This document shows, piece by piece, positions 1 through 12,622 of a stretch of 64,000 nucleotides of DNA. The position numbers and the translations under genes are program-made. The DNA is from Camillea tinctor (lineage: Eukaryota; Ascomycota; Sordariomycetes; Xylariales; Xylariaceae), in the NCBI GenBank assembly GCA_022578605.1, contig MU394088.1, forward strand, positions 124,001-188,000, read 5' to 3'. Every line of letters begins with the position of its first letter. Positions within the stretch are counted from its first letter, which is position 1. A model generated the notes under the pieces. That model saw nothing but the letters and a program-made list of their open reading frames with translations. It ran no database searches and had not been told where the DNA came from.

Positions 1-1629
1 ATTAGGTAAAATATGTACAAGTATGTAGGTAGGTAGTGAAGTTTAGGAAACCAGAGTAAGTCGGAATATGGTTGGGTTGGATTGTGTGGTTTAGGTCTTT
101 CTCGCGTGGCCTTTCTTTCTTCTTTTTTACTTTATTTCCCTCACTTAATCTAATCTGATCTAATCTCAAACTAATGAATGGCACAATTATTACGTACATA
201 TAATATTGATGCTACATACAAGAATAGAAAATACGCTAGATACATTGAGGTCTTCTTCTATTTAGTAGGTGAAAAAGAGGGACCCTGGGAATAGGACATT
301 GTCCGAAATAGTCCGAGTCTCGTTTGTCTAAAGTTCTACACTTTCATGATTTATTATCACTCTTGAGGTCTGGTGTTCCCAACCACAGCGTTTCCCCTGG
401 TTATGAAGTAACATCAAACTGCGTTAACACAAGACGGGTAAGTTAAGTTATTTTAGCATATAATAAGAGTGTTGACCGCACCATGATGAGACATCAATAT
501 CAGAGATCCCCGCCCCTCACCGTCGATCCCTCCACGTGAGAGTAACGTGGTGAGTAGCATACTACCTGCCTGCCTACCTACGCATATACCCACATAGTCT
601 ATGATGATCAAAAGTACTATCCCAACCCACGCAACTCAACTCTCAAAATCAGCGCTTACTAAGCGGCCTCGTTCCCTCATCGTGTAGGTAAACGAAAAGA
701 AAAGAAAAATACGACACCGCCAATCACGATGTTCTAGAAGACCGTTTCCCCCTTCCTCTCCTAGGCGCCCCTGAGTCCTAGCCGACGATCAAAGACGGGA
801 AAGCAATGTTTCCTTCGACGGAGAAGTGCTCCGCAGGCTCCTTGCCTGGTCCTAGCTTTTCGAAAGCCATAAGTAGGGTTAGGACTTTCGGTCTTACGGA
901 GCGCATAACAATCCGAACATGCGAGTCAGTGGGTCCATTATATATGTACCGCTCTCTGGCCCCCGGATCCCGGAAGCGGGGTGGTGTTCCGGTTGGGGGG
1001 GTAAGGCTAGTGGGAGAGAGTACTAAGATTGAGACCGGGGAGGGAGGCGTATGTAGGTTACATACTTACTTACAGTATGTAGTAAAGTGACGTGCGAGAT
1101 ATGGGGATAGTGGCGAGCCGGTCGTGTTCTCGCTTTACACTAATAGGGGTAGGTTAGGACGGATCGATTCCTTAACTCGATCTCTCACTTAAAACTAGCC
1201 TTGAGCTACTTTCCTCCCCCTGAAATTCAACTCGCTACTTTAGTTTTTTATTGAATACTGCTGTTGTATTTGACTCTCATGAGATATTGTTCTTCACTAT
1301 GTTACTGTAGTCAACCTTCGGGTCATTCTCATCACCTTGTTGTGTTCCTCTGACTTTCCACCCTTCATAACACAGCGAGCTTTCAAATTCTATACTTCGT
1401 TGAAAATGGCGGTGTTACCTTTTACCTGCCAGATATCGATTTGAAAAATTGCCAGTAACGCCCCAGCATCCGAAGCATTCTCTCGTAATATTCGTACAAG
1501 CACCCATCGTACACCTTCCTAGTTGATACACGAGAACTACAAGACAAAGAGAGTGACGAATAAAACAGGGATGAAGAAAGAAGCCAGGGACAAGTTAGGT
1601 TATTCTAGGGTTACTAACTCACTTCCTCC
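1..1629. other. Intergenic, no supported gene
   Basis: AT-leaning non-coding DNA. A 94-codon ORF at 806-1090 has no recognisable domain and no upstream promoter pattern, so I do not call it. Nothing else is supported here. Confidence 0.6.
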
Positions 1630-2786
1630 TTACCACGACGTGTGGCCCCCATCAATGATCAGATTGCTCCCGGTCATGTAGCTGCTCGCGCCGCTAAGGA
1701 GGAACAGGGCAGCGCCCTTGAACTCGGTCGTCTTCGCCAGGCGGCCCATCATGTTCTCACTCTCGAGCTTCTTCTTGAGGTCCGGGAGCTCCTCGAAGAC
1801 CTTATCGACCATGGGCGTGAGGATGTGGCCGGGGCTGATGCAGTTGACGCGGATGCCGCCCGTGCCGTCCTTGCGGATGGGGCTCCACTCCATGGCGAGG
1901 TTGCGCGCGAGCTGGATGACGGCCGCTTTGGACGAGTTGTACACGGGCGTCAGCATGCCCTTGTTGGCGATGGTGCCCGACATGCTGGCGATGAGGCAGA
2001 TGCTGCCGTGGCACCGGTACTTGAACATCTGCCGCGCCGCCGCCTGGGACGTCATCAGCACCCCCGTGTAGTTGATGGCCATCATATGCGCGACGTCGTG
2101 CTCGTCATACTCGGCCGCTGGCGTGACCTGCTGAATGCCGGCCGCGGCCACCACGCCGTCCAGCCTCTGGTTCTCGTCCGCGATCTCCGCGATCAGGGCG
2201 TCTAGGTGCGCCGTGTCTTGCACGTCTTGTTGCCGGTAGACCAGCGAACCGCCCCACTCCGGCAAGACGCGCCGGGCAGCCTCTTTGAATTGCTCGTCGG
2301 GATGTGGTTGGCGGTCTAGACAGTACACTGTGCAGAAACACCTCGTTAGTATCGAATGTGAAATACATGCCACTGTGTCGATTGGCCCTAATTGGTGTAC
2401 TATCACATACCTTTACCTCCAGCCTCGACCAATGCCTCAGCCAGCGCGAGACCTAAACCACCGGCAGCGCCCGTGACGACGAACACTCTGCCTCCGAGAT
2501 CAAAGTCGGCAAACCGCTTCTGTCCAACGTTCACGTCGTCTTTTGGCGCGAGTGCATGCGCGGGGTTGGTTCTAGGATCCGGATTGCTTGGTTTAGGGGG
2601 AAGGTTGTCCCCTGGGGAGGAATGTATATGTCTTCTGGTTGCGATTGTTGTTGTATTTACAATTGGTGTTGCTCTCGCTGGTGAAGATATCCCAGCTCTT
2701 ATATGAAAGGGGGGGCAGGAGGAGGATAGCACTCTCCCACAGCGGCTGCGAGCAACCGCCCTCGTGAAGCTAGGAACTAAAGACAT
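1630..2786 (-). CDS. Short-chain dehydrogenase/reductase with N-terminal targeting leader
   Basis: Classical SDR predicted to perform NAD(P)-dependent alcohol/ketone redox chemistry. Two exons are read: 2786-2411 and 2327-1630, with an intron of about 83 bp (GTATGT...CACAG), giving 357 aa. The cofactor motif TGAAGGLG is at about residues 105-112, followed by VYCLDRQP after the splice. NNAG is replaced by VAAAGIQ. The catalytic Tyr255 and Lys259 sit in YNSSK, and the C-terminal SGASSYMTGSNLIIDGG is a standard SDR ending. The first 60 or so residues are rich in Arg and Ser with few acids, which looks like a mitochondrial presequence (inference). The sequence resembles fungal arabinitol/sorbose-type dehydrogenases, but substrate cannot be assigned. 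It lies tail-to-head with LTN1 on the same strand. Confidence 0.88.
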
Positions 2787-3879
2787 ATCGGAATTTGCAG
2801 ATGTACAATTTCAATATCAAAACTATAATGGCATCGATGCCCATGCGTGTACTTCTTTTCACTTCAACACAGACCTTGACTTGGCTCTGTGCTACCCAGT
2901 GACCACTTATAGTGTTTGGTGTTCACCTGAGGGAGGGAGGATGGAAGCTTTTAAAGTCCTTGAGCAGCTCGTCTTTTCTTTAAAGGTAGAGCTTGTGCAG
3001 CTTATGACAATGTCCTACCACTTTAGGGGTAATGATCGCAGCGCCACATAACCTATTTGGAGATGAATGCATGGTGTCACCAGGGTGTTTGCGTGTAGAC
3101 TACGTCAAGACATAGCAAATCTTGGGGGAATATGTCCCGGTTTCATGGCACGCCAGATTCTTATGTGTGACAATGACGTTTGTTCTACGATTGTATAGAT
3201 GTATGGTGTATATAATATGTACCTATGTATGTACTAACATCAGGAAATCCCCACCAGGCGATCGCTCACCTATCAGTGGTCCGTCCGGGGTTGATACTTC
3301 GGAGTACACCTCCGACCCGGTCGCAGCGATGGGGCTTATAGTAATACGTCGATTGCGGGGGGTTTGGTTGTGTATTTAGTATTTACTACCAACAAAATGT
3401 CGTAAAAGAGATAGCCAAGGCAAAGCTTTGATTGCAACTTTTTTTTCATCCCTTACAGAATGTAATTGTGGGCTCTAGAGGATAAGCTAATATCATATAC
3501 ATACATACTCATATACGTAATCCAAAGCATCACGTTCACACATATAAGAAAATAAAATATTATGTCGAGAAGAAAGCTTCAAAACATGTCTAACCCAGGG
3601 TAGTACTACGATACAGGGAACCCCCGTGGCCTGCACGTGGTATACCCAGATCTTTGTCACATAGACGTGAAACATGTAGTCCTAGTAAGTAGTATGTACA
3701 TCTTACCCCTGAGGGAAATCTGAAGCCAAAGTATATCCCCCCAAATCATACCAAAAGCCTATCCCACCTTTACGTATTTTGAATTCCGTTTCCTTCTAAA
3801 ATTTTGACTTGCCCCTTATATCGCCCTTTCATGTGATTTATCTCCATTATGGGCTCATACGCTCTCCCTCTTTCTTCTT
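2787..3879. other. Intergenic, 5' of SDR and 3' of LTN1
   Basis: About 1.1 kb between the LTN1 stop and the SDR start. Short ORFs here show no family signature. It should contain the SDR promoter and the LTN1 3' UTR. No TATA box stands out. Confidence 0.5.
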
Positions 3880-6800
3880 TCATGTACCACCACCCCTCCT
3901 CGACCTGGCATCTGCACCGAGATAGTCGATTGGGTTGCGACACAGCGGACAAGTGTTCTGACTGCTGCTTTGAAACCACTTGTAGAGACAGGTGCGGTGA
4001 AACAGGTTCTTGCACGTCTGGCAGCGCTTGTCCGGCATCCTCTTGTCCGTGCTGATAATGCTATAGCAGATGGCGCACTCCGTTTGGCCTTTTAGGGCGC
4101 CCACTACATTGCGACGGAAGGCTATTAGGCCGTCTATGATGCCCCCACCCTAGAAAAGGCCATGCAGTCAGCATAAACAAGTTCGCTCTGAGATATTCCG
4201 GAAGATATACTCACCGAGAATGTAATTACACCCTGTGTTATCATGATCCAGCTCTGCCATTTCCTTTCGTTAACTGCCACGCGATTCAGTCCGACCACAG
4301 TGACGCCTTCGAGCGGGAACTCCTCCGGTATGCGAATGGCAATCGAGGCCTGAAGCTCATCCACTTCATAGCCCACAGTTACCTCCCTTACAGCTTTGCT
4401 GACTTTCACAATCAGCTCCTTCTCATCGTCTGCGGGTGGCTCTTGCTCTAAACTCCATTTCAACACGTCATCAAGGGCCTCTGCAATGATGATGGGCGAA
4501 AAGTACTTGGCCATCCATCCTTCCACTGCAATTTTCGTCTGCTTAGAACGGCAATTTATGAACCACGACTTGAAAAGACCTGGTACGAATTTGAGCACGA
4601 GATAGAACAGGTGGATAAGGAGCCATTGCATATTTCTTTCGTTCGAGTCAGAATCGCCAAGCTTGAAATCGTACGCACAGATATCCTCAGTTCGAAAGCC
4701 GGCTTTATCTAAATTAAGCGCATGCGCTACAGAGTGTCCGAGAACATCAAATGTGAACTCCAGTAAGGGGCTGATGTAGTTGGCCCCCTTCAGATGCTCC
4801 GCATAGTCGCTACGAACCTTGAAGGCGGAAGCTTGGAACATATCGAACACTAGTAGCCAAGATAGAAGATAGGTACGGATAGTCGTGGGGAACTCAGAGA
4901 GCACGTCTTCAGGGTAAGACTCGATAGAAGGTGCATCAAGCAGAAGAGATAAGAGTTCGTCTGGAAGGCGCGCGTCCGTCTTCTCGAGAAGGATGTCAAC
5001 CGAAAGTTGCTCTTGGATCGCTGGAATTGTTCTTCTAATGAGTGCGAAGGCCGCGGATTGGATAGAGCGTGATTCGCTCGCAACTAGCCCATATAGCTCT
5101 GAGAGGTCTTTGACATGGTGCAATGGGATTTCCTCAACGCGACGACGTATGAGGGCATCTACAATTGCTCGAGGTTGCGTTTCCTTCTCAAAAGGAAGCT
5201 TCAGGAGCCCTAGGAGAGCCGCATACTTCTTCTCGGCTGAAGACTGTAGAGCATCGACAAGATCATCATTTGGATCCTCTAATGATTCGAGAGTTGACAC
5301 TAGTCGGAGAGAAGCGTGGATTGCAGGAAGGCTAGAATCGAGAGGCTCGTAATCTTTTTTCGTCCAGATGTGGAAACAGAAGTCTAGTGATTTCTCCCAG
5401 TAGGGCCCATACACATCTTTGATGCATGGCAAAAGGCGTTGCAAACTGCGGCAGACTTCGGCTGCGAACCGATAATCAAGCTCCTCAGGGGTTTCCAACC
5501 ATGATGTGATTTGCCTTACCGCAAATACGAGTCGGTTGTTTGCTACTGGTAACTCGCCGATATCGTAAATTTGCATGCATCCATTGAGAAGCACAAGGGT
5601 AAAGAGGGTTGATTCTTCGTCAAGCTTTGCTCCGGCAACATCGCTCACCAAGCGATTGCAAAAGTTGCTGACTGCCCTTGATGACGATACCGATTCACCC
5701 AACCCACTTAGTATTGCGACTCCAGGTAGGACCCCATCTTGAGTACGTTTTAGGGTATCTAGTTTAGATAATAAAGGTTCCCTGCTCGAATGGAAACTAT
5801 GGTGTTGATTTAAACTTTGAAGAAGGCCACTCAGTACGCGAGCATAATAAAGACCCATAGGATTGAGGCATTTCGCCTCTTCAATCAAGCGATCAATAGT
5901 TTCGTGCAGGAGTTTCGATTTCCCATTTTCAGACGCTTCTCTCTTTTCCATCGCATCGTCAACCATGACATTAATAATCTTGCGAATAGACGGCGTTAAA
6001 CTTCCCGCATCTGCCAAGTTATCATTAGAGGATAAAGAGCTCCACACGCTGTCCTCACCCATTACCGTTAATTGGTCTGCTGACAATTCGGCTGTTAAGC
6101 TCATGTTAATTACGAGATCAATCTTGACTGAATCTTGTAACTTGTCTAAGCTGAATCCGGAAGATAGAAGCATCGACATGTATACAGCCATGCGCCCAGG
6201 TATTGAACATCCATTCTGGTCTCTCTGGGAAATCTTGTTCGATATCTTAGATGTCGTTTGGGGGAGGAGATATGCACCCCCGAGGTCACTTGTGAGGGCG
6301 AGGGATGGATCTGGGGATTCTTCTAACAGAGTAGAAAGTTCTTGTCTCCAGATGTCTGTATCCGGCACCAGGTTTAATAGCTCTGCACTTTGATTTTCAC
6401 TCGCGTCAAGCGTTTGGTAAACCTGCATAGCTTGTTGGACGAGCGTGGCTACAGCTAGTGAGCTCTTGTCTGCCTTATTGATGTTACTTTTAACGAGCAC
6501 AAGGAGTCGGGAACCTCCGCTCGATGGGCCTTCTATCAAAGATCGTAGGGTGGTAACTTCTGGATCTGAGTCTGTACGCTCTGAAAGACTGAGGAGATGC
6601 GTCATCAAACTCATATGAATTTCCTCGTCCTGGGATAGCAGTTCTGGTTTTTTCTGGGCTATGAGGCGTATGCCCTTGAGGACGCCTTGGTCTGGTTGAC
6701 CATGAGGATTGGTAATGCGATTAATGAGCTCCTTTACTAATCTCTTCTCAGCAGGCTCCGTTAAGGTATTGAAAGTAACCACGACGTCAAACAGGTCCCA

Positions 6801-8944
6801 ACTTGATGCAGGATTTCCGACAGCACACATCAAGCATCGTTTTATTAGCTCCGTTTGGAGTGTTGGGGCCTGTTGCGCAAAAGTGGTTGCGTGCTTGCTG
6901 GATATGAGTTTGGTTAGTGCGGGCAAAGCCTCTGTATCTTCTACAAGCTCCAATAGCGTCGCAACGTTTGCTTTCCAAACTCTTTCGAAATCTTGCTCCC
7001 TATCGGGAATTTCACCTAATAGGTTTATGCTCGAAAGGATATAGGAAGCACCGGGTGCCCTTAGGAACCCTCCCTTGCCTTCAGAAAGCGAGGCTTCTAG
7101 GAAGCCGACGATGTTGCTTACTTCAGCTGATGAAGATTTGAAAAGCATCGGGGCTTTCTTAAATGCTGATTCGACTGTCGAAGCTGCACCAAAGGGCTTC
7201 CAATTTCTAGCCTGAAGTAGTTTTAAACTCTCCTGAAGAAGTTCGAGCGAAGGTTGTACCGGTATATCTGGGATTGGACGATCAGTGGCAGCAGTCTTTT
7301 CATGTGCGTCGAGAATGGTTCCCGCCAACGAGAACCATCTTTTGCCTTCATCAGAAATAGCATTCTGGGACTTCTGGTATTCTTTAGATGCTTCAGGGAG
7401 TGAATGACTAATGCGTCCTTTGAAGTCATCTTTCAGGCGATTCCACTCAGTCCTCGTTGACTCCACCACCTCTTCGAATGGGGATGTTGCTGTCGACGTA
7501 AAGGCCTTGATTAAAATGGGTAGCTGGTTTCCGGAGACCCACATAGATGTCTCCGGTGTTGGGTAGAGGTAATGAGTGATGAGGGGGAATATGCTTTCGC
7601 TGGCGATCTTGAGCCACGAGTCACTGGATTGCATCGTCGCGATGAAATTCCTGGCTAGGCCAAGGTAGGCTGACCAGGCATCCACAGCATTGCTTCGAGG
7701 CTCGTCGCGGCTTGTGAGTCCTGATCTCATAGCTTGCAAAAATTGCATTGCTCCGTCTACATCCTCCGGAAGTACCCCAGCGGGTAAAATAGATATCAGT
7801 TGACCTAGGGCATCCCAGTACTTCGCTGTACCTCCTTGCGAACCTTTTTCAAGGAATATCCGCAGCCGTGACGTTGGTGACTTTTTCCCTCTATACTCAG
7901 TTGTCCATACAGTAGGGTGTTCCTTGGTCAGTTTTGTTAGTGCGAGGACGAAGTCCGCTGCAGAACCTGTTTGAATACTCTTTAGGCCTTCAGCAACAAA
8001 GACTTTACTGAGCCTCGCAAGATCGGCTTCGATCCGTCCTGGGCGCTTTTCGATGCATACTGACAGAAGCTGACAAGCGAGACGTCTTGTGACGACATCG
8101 TTGATGGTGACACTAGCCCACACCCTGTTGTCTTCGAAGAATTGGTCGTATTTATCCAGACACTTCTCAATTTCCGCCAGTTCCAACTTTTGGAGAAGGT
8201 TGAGAACCAAGACAAGCCCCCCTGACAACACCCTATGGTATTTGGCTTCGGCATCGTCAGCACTTGTTGACCTCTGATCGCTTAGAGTGTCCACTGTCTC
8301 CTTTATGGCCTCGGATGCGTAGTCGACGATTTGTGGCTGACACCGCTTCCAGAACTGCGCGACCTTCTCGGGAGTGGTGAGGAAAGAGGCCAGGCCTTCG
8401 GTGGCAGCTCGTGACACGGCACGATCTCTATCGAATGTGCCAGCAAGCCATGACCCGACAATCTTGGGGATGCGCTTCTCCATGCGCTTCCGGGCGGATT
8501 TCATCAATTCGAATTGTAGCGCGTGGGAGAGTTCGCGGACACGTCGGGAATTGTCAATTGATATACGAGGATATAATTGGACCTGTTTTGGAGAGTGAGC
8601 TGACAGCTGGATATCAAATGAACGCTTAGGAGTATGGCAATCAAGCTCACCCAAGCTTCCAGTATAGGCTCTTCTGTGCCGCCATCCTGTTCGTGTGGGT
8701 GAGCCTGGACATATGCTACCAACTCCTCGAGGGCCTTGGCTTTGGTCGTAGCATCTTTCTTCTGCAGATTCTTGAGCGACACGATGACATTGGCGTCGGA
8801 TATAGAGGTGAAATCTGGTGGTTCGGCGAGGTAGGAGAGGTTGGTGCCGCTGGAGGTAGTTGAGAAAGCACCAAAGCTGCTGGCGCCGAAGTTGGTGAAG
8901 GCCTTGCCACTATTGGCGCGGGACTTGGCAAGTTTGCGGCTCAT
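3880..8944 (-). CDS. LTN1: E3 ubiquitin-protein ligase listerin (Ltn1/Rkr1)
   Basis: Ribosome-quality-control ligase that ubiquitylates nascent chains stalled on 60S subunits. Three exons: 8944-8651, 8582-4215 and 4149-3880, joined in phase 0 by 68- and 65-bp introns; product 1643 aa, within the family's usual range. The N-terminus (Lys/Ser-rich start, then a LEELVAYVQ region) and the segment LYPRISIDNSRRVREL just after intron 1 are family hallmarks. A long helical-repeat body follows. The C-terminal RING of RING-CH type begins at Cys1579 with CAIC and continues CQTC, FHRTC and CPLC. The protein ends a little after the RING with a basic, Gly-rich tail. No frameshifts were seen. A single-copy housekeeping gene bordering a decayed segment. 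Confidence 0.96.
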
Positions 8945-9294
8945 AGTTCAAGGCAGATAATACATTTATTTATTAGAGAGAAGGGAAGAAAAGGTTTGAG
9001 GTTGTATGTCTATTATGAATGGTGGTGATTCTAGTAGGTAATATCTGGACCTGGAAATATCTGTTGCTTACGTTTGGATTTGGAAGATTGGATGGAATGG
9101 ATCGAAGCTCGAGCTCGAGCTTTTGAGATTGTCATTTTGAAACCCCGCGGTGGGGTACATATGACGTTCTAATTGCTGAGTAATCTACCACTAGGTACCT
9201 AGGTAGGTTAAGTACTCTACCTAGCAGCCTAGTACGGAGTACTGTATGTACATAATGGATGTCATCCCTTTTATACGCACTATATTGAGAAATA
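8945..9294. other. LTN1 promoter region bordering transposon
   Basis: About 350 bp between the LTN1 start and the TA target site of the adjacent transposon. It contains an AGCTCGAGCTCGAGCT-like palindrome near 9108-9122 and CTAGGTACC/TACGGAGTAC-type short repeats at 9193-9245, which recur in this genome. The element insertion therefore lies close to the LTN1 promoter. Confidence 0.45.
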
Positions 9295-9366
9295 CCATCC
9301 GTACACACTTATTTGGCCACCTTCACTTTTTAGCCACTTAAATGTATAAAAAACCACTAAAACACT
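9295..9366 (+). repeat. Left terminal inverted repeat
   Basis: First 72 bp of the element. It pairs with the reverse complement of 11448-11519; the shared core CCACTTAAATGTAT is exact in both arms. Confidence 0.88.
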
Positions 9367-11447
9367 ATAACTTTAATAATAAATAAAAAATTTAATTTTA
9401 AAGCTATTTATATACGCTTTAAAATCTAAATAAATTTAAAATTAATGTTTTTTTTTTATTTTTTTCGAAAAGTTTTTATGTAAAGGTTATATAAAAATTA
9501 ATATATAAAGTAACTTTATAATTATTAATTTATAAAATGCCGTACTTTTTTTACTTTTTTTATAATAACTTTATTAAACTATATTATTTTAAAATGCTTT
9601 TTTATATAAAGTTAAATTTAATGCGTATTATATAAAATGTTAAAAAAATTAACATTTTAATGTAAAAAGCAGCTTAAAAATAAAAAGTTTTACATATAAT
9701 TTTTTAAAACTTTTTTTACTATAAAAAACGTAAAGCTAAGCGTTATATATATATGAAATTTTTTTAAAAAAAAAAAAAATTATATAGTAAATTTTACATT
9801 AAAAAACTTTAAAATTTACTTTATTTTATAATATTGTTTATAAAATTGCTTAAAAGCTTTTTAATAAAAATAAGTATAAAAAAAAATAAGCTATAATTAA
9901 ATAATATACTTTATATAATAAAACTTAACTATTTACATTAAAATAAACCGTAAAATAAAAGCTATAAAGTTTAATTTTTTTACTTTTAAAGCTATAAATT
10001 AATATTTTAACATATAATAATAAAAATATAACTAAATTTAACTTAAATTAATTTATAACGTAAATAAAAAAAATTATAATTAACTATAATTAATAACTTA
10101 ATTTAAAGCTTAAATTATTTATTATATTAACTATTATATTAAAAATTAATAATTTAATTTTTAAATTTTTTAAAACTTAAAAGTTATTTATAAAAAGTTT
10201 ATAATTTTACATATAAATATTATTTATTAAATATATAAATATTATAAATAAAATTTTAAATTTTAAAATTATTTTTAAAAAAAAAAAACTTTAATTATTT
10301 TAATTTTTTAAAAAATTTAAAAAAATCGTAAATTAGCATTATATTTACTTAAAAAATAACTAATTTTTAAATACAATAATTATAAAATAACTATAATAAA
10401 TTTATTTGCTATAAATTAATAAACTTTTTTTTAATTTATTTAATACTTACTTTTTAATATTAAATAGTTATAAAAATTATATATTAATAAGTTATTTTTA
10501 ATTTTATATTAATTAATATTATTTTTATATTTTTGCAATTTTTATTTTATAAATTATAAAAAAAGTATATTAATGCACTTTTTTTTAAATAAAATTTATA
10601 TTTTTTTATTTTAAACATAATATTTATTTATGCTTTTTATTAATTTATTGCTTTTATAAACTTTAACTTTTAAATAATAATTTATTTAACGTTTTAAAAA
10701 GTTATTATTAACAATATTTTTTTAAATTAGCTTTTTTTATTAACATAACGCTTATAAATAAAATTAACTTTATTAAAACTTATGTTAAAGTTAAAAAAAT
10801 AGTATTTATAAAAAAAACTATAAAAATAAAGTTTAAAGTTATTAATAATTAATTTATTAGTTAAAAAAAAGCTTTTAAATATAAAAAATGCAATAAATAT
10901 TGTAAAAAATAAAATTTTATTTTAAAGTTTAAACTTATAAATATAAGCTTTTTTATTATATTAACTATAAGTTATAAAGTAAAAAATTTAATTAAATTTT
11001 GCACTTTACAATTTAAAGCAGCTTTAAAAATAACTGTTAAAGCTTTTAAAAAATAATTTATTAAGCTGCTTTTTTATAAAAAAAAAATTAAAAGCTTTAA
11101 AAATAAAATTAAAACGCTATAAAAAAAAGCAAAAAAAAAACTTAAATTTAAATTAAACGTTTATAAAATTTTTAAAAATATTAATTAAATTTAAAACTAT
11201 AAATAAAAAAAAATTTAAATTATTACAAGTTAAAAATAATAAAAAATTTAAAAATAAATTTAATAATTTAAGTTAAAATAAAAAAATAAATATGCTTATT
11301 ATTTAATTATTAAAACATATATAATTTAAGCGCATAATTAAACTTTTAAATAAATATATAAATTAATTAAAAAAAAAGCTTTAATATAATATATTTTATT
11401 TATTTTTATTATTTTTATTAAATTTTATATATATAAGTAAAATTGTT

Positions 11448-11519
11448 AGTGTTTTAATGGTGCATCATACATTTAAGTGGCCGAAAAGTGGGGGTGGCTA
11501 AATGAATGTGTACGGATGG
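11448..11519 (-). repeat. Right terminal inverted repeat
   Basis: Last 72 bp of the element. It keeps more C and G than the left arm (for example CCCCCAC against CTTCAC), as expected if RIP hit the two ends unequally. Confidence 0.88.
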
Positions 11520-11977
11520 TACTTCTACCCCGTACCTACTACATACCTGCATAGGTAGGCAGGTACACATCAATTCCACATTAACACCTTGATGCCTAAA
11601 CACAGTCCATATAAACTCACTGCTGGCAAACAACCCTTTCAGGCATGTACCAGCATATTAACTTTATTCAGGTTGTACATTATGTAGATTATGCGGGTTC
11701 CAGGTTAGGGGTATTTTAAGTAACCATTCAGATACGGCATTGTAGGTCCACCGCACCAATTATAATAGCCCGTTGAAATCCACAGCCAACACACTTATAT
11801 GTCTAGGTTATGTCTTACATTCTAGATCAAGAATAACTCGTTGAGACCCATAGGACATTATATTTAAATATCTATGGAGCCGCCAGGTTCTTCTTGCTTC
11901 TTTCTCTTTAAATTACTTCCAAATATGGTCTTAATCACTCTCCTCTGGGTTCTCATCCTTTTCATTCTTATCTTGGC
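11520..11977. other. Intergenic right flank of transposon
   Basis: Base composition returns to normal sharply at 11520. A frame at 11874-12040 encodes a hydrophobic Leu/Ile stretch that could be a membrane segment, but I found no in-phase intron joining it to the ORF at 11978. Confidence 0.4.
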
Positions 11978-12622
11978 ATGTCTGCAACAGCCCCTTTCAA
12001 GGCACAAGCTGCCAACCAAGGTAGCAATTGGTTATTTACGGACCCCTATACATATCAGTACTCTTTTGTTTCTAGCCATACCGCCGAGAGCCCTCGGTGT
12101 GAATTAGAAGGATCCAATCCCAGTATCAGGTTATCTCACCCAGATAACTACGTCACGAATAATGCGCCAGTCGAGCTAGATGCAGGCCATGACCTCGTCC
12201 CGTATTCTAAGACCCCCAATAACTCCTTGTTAAAGAAGTCTAGCTTACTGACTAGAAACCGATTTTCAACTGCCAGGGCAAGCTTAAAGCACACCCACGT
12301 TCGTCAAAACCTGCCACGCTATTCTGATTTACCGGAGACTGTGCCGGCAGCAAAGCCTGCCACGCGCCCAAATTCTTTGGGCTTTATACCTATTAAAAAG
12401 ACTACACCTCCTGCTCCTCCTCCTCCTCAGTATACAGGCATAATATCCCCAGATGCCTCGGGCTTGATCCCTGCCAATGAGCACGACCATACTCCCAACA
12501 CGCCGGGGACCGACTTTGACGCAATACTTAAGAACATCGGACCAATATCGAAGAAGAGGCGATACTGCGGCCCCAGTAGAGCGAGTCGCTATTACGACAG
12601 ATACGAAAAAGGCGCTGGATAA
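11978..12622 (+). CDS. Hypothetical protein (orphan ORF, 214 aa)
   Basis: An uninterrupted 214-codon ORF. I recognise no domain. The product is Ser/Pro/Asn-rich, has a PPAPPPP stretch at about residues 148-155, and ends in a basic segment (SKKRRY, then RASRYYDRYEKGAG). It looks mostly disordered. A hydrophobic stretch overlaps its start in another frame at 11874-12040, so the true gene model may differ. It lies between a RIP-eroded transposon and an NRPS relic, and so could be a fragment of a larger decayed gene. Real coding status is uncertain. Confidence 0.3.
   Translation: MSATAPFKAQAANQGSNWLFTDPYTYQYSFVSSHTAESPRCELEGSNPSIRLSHPDNYVTNNAPVELDAGHDLVPYSKTPNNSLLKKSSLLTRNRFSTARASLKHTHVRQNLPRYSDLPETVPAAKPATRPNSLGFIPIKKTTPPAPPPPQYTGIISPDASGLIPANEHDHTPNTPGTDFDAILKNIGPISKKRRYCGPSRASRYYDRYEKGAG

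Larger units (their letters stand above)
9295..11519. mobile_element. RIP-degraded TIR DNA transposon (Tc1/mariner-like, TA target duplication)
   Basis: A 2225-bp element with terminal inverted repeats of about 72 bp (9295-9366 and 11448-11519). By eye 60 of 72 positions match, and 10 of the 12 differences are C/T or G/A transitions. Both ends begin CCATCCGTACACA. The element is flanked directly by TA (9293-9294 and 11520-11521), the target duplication of Tc1/mariner/pogo-Fot1 elements. The interior is almost purely A and T. Remaining C is usually followed by T or G rather than A, matching RIP of CpA to TpA. No transposase frame survives, so superfamily rests on the TA duplication, the TIRs and the size. 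Confidence 0.85.

Noticed and set aside
806..1090. 94-codon ORF near the window start
   Set aside because: No domain or homology signal and no supporting promoter; likely chance.
1642..2205. Long plus-strand ORFs opposite the first SDR
   Set aside because: They are antisense shadows caused by high GC in the real gene; no domain resemblance.
9360..11450. Possible mitochondrial-DNA insertion because of extreme AT content
   Set aside because: Bounded exactly by inverted repeats and a TA duplication with transition-type differences, which fits a RIP-mutated transposon.
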